Assembly (NCBI GenBank): GCA_945788155.1
Contig: CALZKX010000045.1
Span: forward strand, 1 to 12,689
DNA length: 12,689 bases
Direction of reading: 5' to 3'
Origin: an uncultured Flavobacteriaceae bacterium
GTDB taxonomy: Bacteria > Bacteroidota > Bacteroidia > Flavobacteriales > Flavobacteriaceae
The notes below the pieces were generated by a model that saw only the letters and a program-made list of their open reading frames with translations, made no database searches and had not been told where the DNA came from. The position numbers were made by a program, and so were the translations under genes. Below are positions 1-6,308 of this stretch, in pieces; position 1 is the first letter of the stretch, and each line of letters opens with the position of its first letter.

Positions 1-930
1 AAATTATCTGCCAATGTAACAGTACACTCATTTACCAAAATGCTTGATGCTATTGAAAACGAAAAATTTGCGGGCGAAGCTTATGGTATTCCAATCTTAA
101 ACTTTGAAGACGTTTTAGCTGGAGCTGTTGAACAACCTGGATTAGGCCCTTTACATACTGAATTTGATGGCGAAGGTAACGCTTATACATCTTTCTTTAT
201 TTCGTCTGAAATTGTAAAATGGAAACTAGGAACATGGGAAGTATTGGATAGACAACCAAGTTTTTACTCAATTGGCCACTTAATGATTCCTGGTGGAAAC
301 TCGCAAAAACCATTTGGTAAATATGTTCTTGGTATGAATAAAATTACCAAAGACCGTTACTTACCAACAGGTCCAGAGGTCACCCAATCGGCTCAACTAT
401 ATGATATTACTGGCGATAAAATGGAATTGTTGTTAGATTTCCCAACCGTTGGGGAACCACATTATGCAGCTGGTATTCCTGCCGACTTGATTAAGCCTAA
501 CTCTAAAAAAATATTTAATTTAGAAGACAACAATCATCCTTACGCTGCTAAAACTGAAGCAGAAACAAAAGTTGTTCGTGATGGAAAAACGGTTCATGTT
601 TATATGACCACAATCCGAAGTCACTTTGCACCAGATAATATTGAAGGTATTCGAGTTGGAGATAAAGTTTATTTCCATGTAACCAATTTAGAGCAAGATT
701 ACGATGTGCCTCATGGTATTAGTATGATTGGAGCAAACACCTCTGAATTATTGATCATGCCAGGACAGACAGAAACTTTTGTTTGGGAACCTAAACAAGT
801 TGGTGTATGGCCTTTCTACTGTACAGATTTCTGTTCGGCATTGCACCAAGAAATGCAAGGCTATGTTAGAGTATCACCTGCAAATTCAAGTACACCACTA
901 AAATGGTCACTTGGAGAGGATATTGAATAA
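1..930 (+). CDS. nosZ: Nitrous-oxide reductase NosZ, clade II type (5'-truncated by window edge)
   Basis: NosZ is the periplasmic multicopper enzyme that reduces N2O to N2, the last step of denitrification. The reading frame is open from base 1, so the start, export signal and first CuZ histidines lie outside; 309 residues remain. Fragment numbering: CuZ-type histidines are seen at H52 (GPLHTEF), H93 (SIGHLMIPGG) and H154 (GEPHYAAG). The CuA cupredoxin domain fills the C-terminal third, with H238 (DVPHG) and the CxxxCxxxHxxM set C274, C278, H282, M285. Spacing of the last CuZ histidine and the CuA ligands is close to that of characterised NosZ. Between the two cysteines the residue is Asp where the Pseudomonas enzyme has Trp; I recall this as common in clade II, but did not align it. 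The ATG at 40 is an internal Met, not the start. Maturation genes follow downstream. Identity is very sure; the clade II call is inferred from sequence flavour and gene order. Confidence 0.97.
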   Translation, partial: KLSANVTVHSFTKMLDAIENEKFAGEAYGIPILNFEDVLAGAVEQPGLGPLHTEFDGEGNAYTSFFISSEIVKWKLGTWEVLDRQPSFYSIGHLMIPGGNSQKPFGKYVLGMNKITKDRYLPTGPEVTQSAQLYDITGDKMELLLDFPTVGEPHYAAGIPADLIKPNSKKIFNLEDNNHPYAAKTEAETKVVRDGKTVHVYMTTIRSHFAPDNIEGIRVGDKVYFHVTNLEQDYDVPHGISMIGANTSELLIMPGQTETFVWEPKQVGVWPFYCTDFCSALHQEMQGYVRVSPANSSTPLKWSLGEDIE

Positions 931-973
931 AACAATTTAGGAGAATTTTGTTTTAGTGTTTATTTTCCTAATA

Positions 974-1011
974 AAAGGCGAGAGCTGTCTTTTCGCTCTC
1001 GCCTTTCTTTT
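974..1011 (+). terminator. Strong intrinsic terminator after nosZ
   Basis: A perfect 12-bp stem is formed by 974-985 and 995-1006, with the G/C-rich core GGCGAGAGC, and a 9-base loop at 986-994. The stem is followed by CTTTT. It lies 43 bases past the nosZ stop and 39 bases before the next start. The left arm is preceded by A residues, so it could work on both strands, but no convergent gene uses it here. The role as terminator or mRNA 3'-end stabiliser is inferred from structure. Confidence 0.9.
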
Positions 1012-1049
1012 AATAAAACACTGTACTTCAAACCTCATAAAATTTTGTC

Positions 1050-1649
1050 ATGAAGAAGTCAAATATTATCATGTTACTTGCGGCTATTCTGCCATTAGGG
1101 TTATTCTTATTCCCGCTCTGGAAAATTTCACTTGAAGCTCCGCAATACCCAACACCATTAGGCATGTACATTTATATTAATGATTTTGCCGATGCTAATC
1201 CTCACGACATTAAGAACATTAATTTAATGAACCATTATGTTGGTATGAAATATATCCCTGAAGCTATTCCAGAGTTTAAAATATTTCCGGCTGGAATTAT
1301 TATTACATCTATTTTAGGGCTTCTTATTGCATTTAAAGGCAATTACAAATGGTTTTTAGGTTGGTTTATACTAATGGTTCTTTTAAGTATAGCTGGACTG
1401 TACGACTTTTATCTTTGGGAGCATGATTATGGTCATGATCTAGACCCTAAGGCCATTATGAAGTTTACAAATCCAGATGGTACTGTAATGGGCTTTCAGC
1501 CTCCATTATTTGGAAGTAAGGACATCTTAAATTTTAAAGCGCATTCTTACCCCAGACTTGGAGCTTATTTTTTAGGATTAGGAATTGCAATGTCATTTAT
1601 TGCATATCTTGTTGGAAAGAAAAACTATAAAAAAACTAAAAGTATGTAG
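1050..1649 (+). CDS. Four-helix membrane protein of the nos cluster, NosB-like
   Basis: This 199-residue protein has four hydrophobic segments at about 5-23, 79-96, 101-118 and 168-187. The short loop between helices 2 and 3 (KGNYK) and the C-terminus (KKNYKKTK) are basic. By the positive-inside rule the two long loops, 24-78 and 119-167, should therefore face the periplasm. These loops carry the motifs NHYVGMKYI (H62, M66), WEHDYGHDLDP (H125, H129) and KAHSYP (H165). Position directly after nosZ and the four-helix layout resemble NosB, a membrane protein of unknown role typical of atypical nos clusters; that assignment is from memory, not alignment. Involvement in copper delivery or electron transfer to NosZ is inference. 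The ATG at 1050 is chosen because it gives a clean MKK- plus hydrophobic start; no Shine-Dalgarno is visible. It is separated from nosZ by the terminator and from nosL by 37 bases. Confidence 0.75.
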   Translation: MKKSNIIMLLAAILPLGLFLFPLWKISLEAPQYPTPLGMYIYINDFADANPHDIKNINLMNHYVGMKYIPEAIPEFKIFPAGIIITSILGLLIAFKGNYKWFLGWFILMVLLSIAGLYDFYLWEHDYGHDLDPKAIMKFTNPDGTVMGFQPPLFGSKDILNFKAHSYPRLGAYFLGLGIAMSFIAYLVGKKNYKKTKSM

Positions 1650-1686
1650 CACATATTAAAGAAAAGACAAAATAAAACACTAAAAA

Positions 1687-2127
1687 ATGCAAACACTAAA
1701 ACACTATTCAATTATTGCATTGCTACTTATTTTATATGGTTGTAATGTATCGCCTAAAGCTATAGATTATGGTAACGATGGATGCCACTTTTGCAAGATG
1801 ACCATTGTAGATAAAGTTCATGCCACCGAAATAGTTACAAAAAAAGGAAAAGTCTATAAATTTGACGCTTCAGAATGCATGATACATTTCTTGAATGAAT
1901 TTGAGGATACATCAAAAATCGAGCTATATCTAGCTAATAACTACACAGATCCTGAAACTTTTATTGATGCAACAAAGGCCATTTTTTTAATCAGCGAAAA
2001 TATTCCAAGTCCTATGGGAGCCTTTTTATCTGCCTTTAAAGATATAGCTGATGCTGAAAAAGAACAAGCTGAAAAGGGAGGCACATTATACACTTGGAGC
2101 GAAATCCAAAATCATTTAAACAACTAG
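1687..2127 (+). CDS. nosL: Copper chaperone lipoprotein NosL
   Basis: NosL is an outer-face copper(I) chaperone that supplies copper for CuZ assembly in NosZ through NosDFY. The 146-residue product begins with a lipoprotein signal peptide whose lipobox is LYGC, giving lipid-modified C19. The family signature CHFCKM follows, with C33, C36 and M38 as likely copper ligands, then FDASECMIHF (C64, M65) and a later SPMG (M110), both typical of the family. Length is a little under that of proteobacterial NosL but usual for Bacteroidota. The ATG at 1687 sits behind an A-rich run rather than a Shine-Dalgarno, as is common in this phylum. It is followed after 4 bases by nosD, so it belongs to the same transcript. 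Copper binding by NosL is known from family work; the particular ligands here are inferred from motif position. Confidence 0.93.
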   Translation: MQTLKHYSIIALLLILYGCNVSPKAIDYGNDGCHFCKMTIVDKVHATEIVTKKGKVYKFDASECMIHFLNEFEDTSKIELYLANNYTDPETFIDATKAIFLISENIPSPMGAFLSAFKDIADAEKEQAEKGGTLYTWSEIQNHLNN

Positions 2128-2131
2128 CTTC

Positions 2132-3367
2132 ATGAAAAAATCCATTGCTTTTTTAGTAGTCATGTTGATGGCTTATTTTGGCAATGCACAAATTGTTGAA
2201 GTTTGCAATAGTTGTGATATCACTTCTGTAAGTGAAGCTATTACAGCTGCCAAGGATTTTGATACTGTTATTGTAAAAAAGGGAATTTACAAAGATTACA
2301 ATATAGTTATTGACAAGCCTTTAACCATTATAGGTGAAAACCATCCAGTAATTGATGGTGAACTTAAAGGGGAAATCGTTACAATTACTTCGGATAATGT
2401 AACCCTTGATGGGTTCTCCATTATTAATGTTGGCACAAGTTACACCGAAGATTATGCAGCAATTCGTGTACGAAGGAGCAACAATTTTGTGATTAAAAAT
2501 GTAGTTCTGGAAAAACTTTTTTTTGGCATTTATGTTGAAAAATCCAGTTATGGCAAAATCTATAAAAACAAGATTATTGGAGATGCCGTACAAGAGTATA
2601 ATTCTGGTAATGGCATACAGTTATGGTACAGCAACCATATAGAAATTGAAAACAATTACGTAGCGCATGTTCGCGATGGTATTTATTTGGAGTTTTCGGA
2701 TGATTGTTTGATTAAAAACAATGTGAGTACCGAAAATTTAAGGTATGGCTTGCATTTTATGTTTTCAAATAACGATACATACCAAGATAATACCTTTAAG
2801 AACAATGGTGCTGGAGTTGCAGTAATGTTCTCCAAAAAATTAAAAATGCTCAATAACACGTTTAAGGAAAATTGGGGAACGGCCTCTTACGGCATGCTCT
2901 TAAAAGAAATTAACGATGCCGAAATTATTGGAAACACCTTTGAAAAAAATACCATTGGCATTAATATAGAAGGCTCTAATCGAATCGTTTATAAAAACAA
3001 TGAATTTTTAAATAATGGTTGGGCTGTAAAAGTACGAGGTGCGTGTTATGCAAATAGTTTTGTTGAAAATAATTTTTTATACAATTCATTTGATGTTTCC
3101 TATAATAGTAAAGTAAACGATAATGTGTTCGATAGAAATTATTGGAGTAATTATACAGGTTACGACCTCAACAAAGATGGTGTAGGTGATGTGCCTTACA
3201 GACCAGTAAAATTGTTTTCATATATTGTTAACCGAACTCCAGAAACTATTATTCTTTTACGTAGCTTATTTATAGATATTATGGATTTTTCCGAAAAAGT
3301 GTCGCCAGTTTTTACACCAGATAATTTATTTGACAACAACCCATTAATCAAAAAAAACACATGGTAA
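2132..3367 (+). CDS. nosD: Periplasmic beta-helix copper-delivery protein NosD
   Basis: NosD is the periplasmic partner of the NosFY ABC transporter and takes part in building the copper-sulfur CuZ centre. The 411-residue product has a Sec signal peptide ending near GNAQ (residues 1-19 or so). It then shows many short right-handed beta-helix repeats rich in N-N, I and G (for example YLEFSDDCLIKNN, FKNNGAGVAVMFS), as expected for the carbohydrate-binding/sugar-hydrolase (CASH) fold. The C-terminal NYWSNYTGYDLNKDG and GDVPYRPV stretches are characteristic of NosD. A CxxC pair (C25, C28) lies just after the predicted cleavage site. It starts 4 bases after nosL and overlaps nosF by 7 bases, which implies translational coupling. 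Length is close to the usual 400-440 residues. Confidence 0.94.
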   Translation: MKKSIAFLVVMLMAYFGNAQIVEVCNSCDITSVSEAITAAKDFDTVIVKKGIYKDYNIVIDKPLTIIGENHPVIDGELKGEIVTITSDNVTLDGFSIINVGTSYTEDYAAIRVRRSNNFVIKNVVLEKLFFGIYVEKSSYGKIYKNKIIGDAVQEYNSGNGIQLWYSNHIEIENNYVAHVRDGIYLEFSDDCLIKNNVSTENLRYGLHFMFSNNDTYQDNTFKNNGAGVAVMFSKKLKMLNNTFKENWGTASYGMLLKEINDAEIIGNTFEKNTIGINIEGSNRIVYKNNEFLNNGWAVKVRGACYANSFVENNFLYNSFDVSYNSKVNDNVFDRNYWSNYTGYDLNKDGVGDVPYRPVKLFSYIVNRTPETIILLRSLFIDIMDFSEKVSPVFTPDNLFDNNPLIKKNTW

Positions 3368-4068
3368 CCATTCAAAATTTATATAAAAACTTTGGAAAAA
3401 ACGACGTTTTAAAAGGCGTTGATTTAAGCATAAAAGATGGTGGGATTTTCGCTGTACTAGGTCCAAATGGTTCTGGAAAAACAACTTTAATTAAATCTAT
3501 TCTGGGAATGGTAATTCCTAATAAAGGTGAGATTTCAGTGTTAGGTGAGAATATAAAGAAAAGCTCAGATTACAGACATAAAATCGATTATCTACCACAA
3601 ATAGCCAATTTTCCTAGTAATTTAAAAGTAAAGGAGCTTATAAAAATGATTAAGGATTTAAGAGGGAATACATCTAATGATGAACACCTTATTGAACTTT
3701 TTAGATTAGAGCCTTTTTTAAATAAAAAACTAGGAAACCTTTCTGGCGGAACTAAGCAAAAGGTAAACATAGTACTAACGTTTATGTTTGATAGCCCTTT
3801 AATAATTCTAGATGAACCAACCACTGGTTTAGACCCAATATCATTAATTAGATTAAAGGACTTGATTCAAAAAGAAAAGTCAAATGGCAAAACCATTTTA
3901 ATCACATCACACATTATGAGTTTTGTTGAAGAAGTGTCCGATGAAATAGTATTCCTTTTAGAAGGACAAATATATTTTAAAGGCACAATTCAAGACTTGA
4001 AAACCAAGACCAATCAACCAGATTTTGAACATGCAATTGCATCAATTTTAACCAAAAATCATGCTTAA
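3361..4068 (+). CDS. nosF: ABC transporter ATPase NosF
   Basis: NosF is the cytoplasmic ATPase that powers the NosDFY complex during NosZ maturation. All ABC signatures are present in the 235-residue product: Walker A GPNGSGKTT (34-42), Q-loop Q80 in YLPQ, signature LSGGTKQK (127-134), Walker B LIILDEP with D151 and catalytic E152, and switch histidine H184 in ITSHIMS. The signature TKQK ending and the C-terminal tail are usual for the NosF/ABC-2 type. The start ATG lies inside the last codons of nosD and the stop overlaps the nosY start by 8 bases, so the three genes form one coupled unit. No key residue is missing, and the protein should be active. Identity rests on the ABC motifs plus location between nosD and nosY. 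Confidence 0.94.
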   Translation: MVTIQNLYKNFGKNDVLKGVDLSIKDGGIFAVLGPNGSGKTTLIKSILGMVIPNKGEISVLGENIKKSSDYRHKIDYLPQIANFPSNLKVKELIKMIKDLRGNTSNDEHLIELFRLEPFLNKKLGNLSGGTKQKVNIVLTFMFDSPLIILDEPTTGLDPISLIRLKDLIQKEKSNGKTILITSHIMSFVEEVSDEIVFLLEGQIYFKGTIQDLKTKTNQPDFEHAIASILTKNHA

Positions 4069-4843
4069 AATATTAAAATATAGTTTTTACGATTTAATGC
4101 GCAGTCGCTGGAGTTATGTGTACTTTGCCTTTTACTTGCTGCTTGGTATTGTGCTTTTGTTTTTAAACAACGACCTATCTAAAGCAGTTATTACTTTAAT
4201 GAATGTTATTATTGTTTTAGTGCCTTTAATAGGAACCATTTTTGGGGTGATGTATTATTATAATTCTAAGGAATTTACAGAACTTTTATTGGCGCAACCA
4301 CTAAAGCGTTCATCAATTTTTTTAGGACAATATCTTGGAGTTGCGTTGTCACTTTCTATGAGTTTAATTTTAGGTCTGGGAATTCCGTTTGTGTTTTATG
4401 GTTTGTTTGAAAGTAGTGCCATTTGGAATTTTTCACTACTATTAATTACTGGAACTTTTCTAACATTAATATTTACTGCTCTAGCTTTTAATATTGCCTT
4501 GTCCAATGAAAACAAAATTAAAGGCTTTGGGTATGCAATACTACTTTGGCTATTCCTTGCAATTATCTACGATGGTCTTTTTTTAATGACCTTAATTATG
4601 TTTGAAGATTATCCGTTAGATAAATTGTCGCTTGTAGGCACCATGCTCAATCCAATAGATTTATCACGAACGCTTATTTTATTAAAGCTCGACATTTCAG
4701 CCTTATTGGGTTATACTGGAGCAGTTTTTAAACAATTTTTTGGAACAAATTTTGGGCTTGTCGTATCTTTTATAATGCTTTCTATTTGGGTCGTTTTGCC
4801 TGTTTTACGAATAGTATTTAAATCTAAAAGAAAAGATTTTTAA
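4061..4843 (+). CDS. nosY: ABC-2 type permease NosY
   Basis: NosY is the membrane-spanning subunit of NosDFY; it transmits ATP-driven motion of NosF to periplasmic NosD. The 260-residue product has about six hydrophobic segments, near 18-36, 44-67, 92-115, 119-147, 155-177 and 233-254. An amphipathic N-terminus carries the DLMRSRW motif, and a cytoplasmic loop reads LLLAQPLKRSSIFLGQ, both usual for ABC-2 permeases of this group. A long outside loop before the last helix contains NPIDLSR and LDISALLGYTGAVFK, which I recognise as NosY-typical. It overlaps nosF by 8 bases and is the last gene of the nos run in this window; the next gene is convergent, only 17 bases away. No convincing terminator is seen in that gap. 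Confidence 0.93.
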   Translation: MLKILKYSFYDLMRSRWSYVYFAFYLLLGIVLLFLNNDLSKAVITLMNVIIVLVPLIGTIFGVMYYYNSKEFTELLLAQPLKRSSIFLGQYLGVALSLSMSLILGLGIPFVFYGLFESSAIWNFSLLLITGTFLTLIFTALAFNIALSNENKIKGFGYAILLWLFLAIIYDGLFLMTLIMFEDYPLDKLSLVGTMLNPIDLSRTLILLKLDISALLGYTGAVFKQFFGTNFGLVVSFIMLSIWVVLPVLRIVFKSKRKDF

Positions 4844-4860
4844 AAACGTATTGTGATACA

Positions 4861-5208
4861 CTAATACATATTTCTATACCACACTTTTTGCCATTCGCGA
4901 AGTAAAATTAAAAAAGTGACTTGCTCTGAAAGTGAAACAACATCACTACCATCCAATTGTTTTATTTTATGTTCTGGCACATCTATTATGTACAATAAGT
5001 TTAAATACTCAGCAAACTTCTCTTGAATGAGTTTAAAAACGGTTTCGTGCAATAAAAACTTTAAGCTTGTTGGTAAAATATCTTCATCAAAATCCAAATC
5101 GATATTTGCCAACAAAAAATCCTTATTAAGCTGTTTAACCAACTTATTATATAAGTTCTCATTATTGGCTTGAGCTACTAGCTCTTCGAAATTATTAGGT
5201 ATTAGCAC
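4861..5208 (-). CDS. Conserved-looking hypothetical protein coupled to polyprenyl synthase
   Basis: I do not recognise a characterised family for this 115-residue protein. It is acidic and leucine-rich, has no signal peptide or membrane segment, and is probably cytoplasmic and largely helical. The C-terminus is aromatic and basic (REWQKVWYRNMY). The start is GTG: the stop of the upstream synthase gene and this start share a base in TAGTG (5210-5206 on the - strand), a classic coupled junction. No other Met codon occurs until the next-to-last residue, so GTG is the only sensible start. Its tight link suggests cotranslation with the polyprenyl synthase; I recall similar small proteins beside this gene in other flavobacteria but cannot verify this. 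Function unknown. Confidence 0.75.
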   Translation of the reverse strand: MLIPNNFEELVAQANNENLYNKLVKQLNKDFLLANIDLDFDEDILPTSLKFLLHETVFKLIQEKFAEYLNLLYIIDVPEHKIKQLDGSDVVSLSEQVTFLILLREWQKVWYRNMY

Positions 5209-6182
5209 TATACGTTTCTATTCATTAATGCAGTTCCAAATTGTTTTAGCTTTTCCTTTTTTTCTGAAGAAATGCTTATTGAATCTAAAATATTAAATGC
5301 TTTTTGAGTATAATTTTCTATGATTGCTTTTGTAGCAAAAGAAGCACCACTCTCAACAAAAATTTGCTTTACCATATTTACCTTATTATCACTATTCAAA
5401 GAAGAATTGCCGTAAAGTTCGAGTAATTCGGTCTTTTTAGGCGCATCAGATAATTCAAGTGCTTTTAAAAATAAATAGGTTTTTTTGTTTTCAATAATGT
5501 CTCCTCCTACTTGTTTTCCAAACGACTCAGGATCACCAAACGCATCTAAATAATCGTCTTGTAATTGAAATGCTATTCCCAGGTTTTTTCCAAACTCATA
5601 TATGTTGTTCTGATCTTCTAAAGGCGCATTTGCAACTATGGCTCCCATCTTCATTGCTGCTCCAACCAATACGGCTGTTTTATATTCAACCATTTTAAGA
5701 TATTCAAGAATAACAACATCACTGCGTGTTTCAAAATCAATATCATATTGTTGTCCTTCACAAACTTCAATCGCTGTTTTACTAAACAACTCAGCAAGTG
5801 CCTTAAAGGTGTCTCCTTTGTAATTTTCAAACAATTGATAAGCTAAAATCAACATGGCATCTCCAGATAATATCCCAGTGTTTAAATTCCATTTTTCATG
5901 CACTGTTTGTTGGCCTCTTCGCAATGGAGCATCATCCATAATATCATCATGAATTAAGGAGAAGTTATGAAATACCTCAATGGCCAAAGCAGCATCTAAA
6001 GATTTTTTTAAATCCTCATCAAAAATTGCAGTAGTCATTAAAGTAAGTACTGGACGTAAATGTTTACCTCCTAACTTAAGAATATACGCAATAGGCTCGT
6101 AAAGCGTATTTGGCTCTTTAGGAATTGCAAAATCATTCAAATAATCCACAAAAACTTTTCGGTATTTTTCTATCGATAGCAT
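5208..6182 (-). CDS. Trans-type polyprenyl (probably geranylgeranyl/farnesyl-range) diphosphate synthase
   Basis: This enzyme condenses isopentenyl diphosphate with allylic diphosphates to make isoprenoid chains for quinones, carotenoids or cell-wall lipid carriers. The 324-residue length is normal. The first aspartate-rich motif is DDIMD (D79, D80, D83) followed by the conserved PLRRGQ, and the second is FQLQDDYLD (D209, D210, D213). GGKHLRP near residue 38 is the substrate-binding segment. The first motif has no two-residue insertion, and a Phe sits five residues before its first Asp. By the known chain-length rules this points to a short product, around C15-C20, but that is inference. The start is taken at ATG 6182 (MLSIEKYR); an in-frame TTG at 6200 would add six residues, and a promoter-like -7 element lies between the two. 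It is the first gene of the - strand pair and diverges from the tetR operon. Confidence 0.93.
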   Translation of the reverse strand: MLSIEKYRKVFVDYLNDFAIPKEPNTLYEPIAYILKLGGKHLRPVLTLMTTAIFDEDLKKSLDAALAIEVFHNFSLIHDDIMDDAPLRRGQQTVHEKWNLNTGILSGDAMLILAYQLFENYKGDTFKALAELFSKTAIEVCEGQQYDIDFETRSDVVILEYLKMVEYKTAVLVGAAMKMGAIVANAPLEDQNNIYEFGKNLGIAFQLQDDYLDAFGDPESFGKQVGGDIIENKKTYLFLKALELSDAPKKTELLELYGNSSLNSDNKVNMVKQIFVESGASFATKAIIENYTQKAFNILDSISISSEKKEKLKQFGTALMNRNV

Positions 6183-6186
6183 ATCA

Positions 6187-6194
6187 CAAAAATA
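6187..6194 (-). promoter_or_regulatory. Candidate -7 element for the polyprenyl synthase gene
   Basis: Read on the - strand, these bases are TATTTTTG, a full match to the Bacteroidota -7 consensus TAnnTTTG. It ends 4 bases before the chosen ATG, so transcription would begin at or very near the start codon, giving a nearly leaderless mRNA. A clear TTTG -33 partner at 19-21 bases is not seen, which lowers confidence in this AT-rich sequence. Confidence 0.4.
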
Positions 6195-6258
6195 AAGCAA
6201 TTCACTATAAAAAAAAGGTTGCTTGGTAAATGATGTGTTAAATAATTATTAAAACTAT

Positions 6259-6286
6259 GGAAACTTTTTTGGTTTTTAAAGTTTCC
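6259..6286. promoter_or_regulatory. Perfect 9-bp inverted repeat, likely TetR operator
   Basis: GGAAACTTT (6259-6267) and AAAGTTTCC (6278-6286) are exact reverse complements with a 10-base spacer, making a 28-bp dyad. The spacer begins with the TTTG -33 element of the tetR promoter, so a bound dimer would block RNA polymerase. The size and symmetry suit a TetR-family dimer and the regulator gene starts 22 bases downstream. Binding is inferred. Confidence 0.65.
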
Positions 6287-6299
6287 TCTTGTACTTTTG
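6268..6299 (+). promoter_or_regulatory. Bacteroidota-type promoter of the tetR-RND efflux operon
   Basis: A -33 TTTG (6268-6271) is followed after 20 bases by TACTTTTG (6292-6299), a full match to the -7 consensus TAnnTTTG. The spacing is within the known 19-21 range for the primary sigma factor of this phylum. The ATG of tetR lies 9 bases downstream, so the leader would be only a few bases long. No other promoter of this quality is seen within the efflux operon. Confidence 0.7.
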
Positions 6300-6308
6300 C
6301 TCACTATT

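Noticed and set aside
929..954. AAAACAA/TTGTTTT hairpin right after the nosZ stop
   Set aside because: It is a low-GC 7-bp stem with a 12-base loop, much weaker than the hairpin at 974-1006, and is expected by chance in such AT-rich sequence.
1040..1047. AAATTTTG as a possible -7 element just before the NosB-like gene
   Set aside because: It departs from TAnnTTTG at the first base, has no TTTG partner at 19-21 bases, and ends 2 bases before the ATG.
4820..4860. Possible terminator at the convergent end of nosY and the unknown gene
   Set aside because: Only 4-5 bp AT-rich stems (AAATC/GATTT, GTAT/ATAC) can be drawn; they are too weak to call.
6241..6250. AATAATTATT palindrome in the divergent intergenic region
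   Set aside because: It is only A and T and very likely by chance in this base composition; the dyad at 6259-6286 is far more informative.
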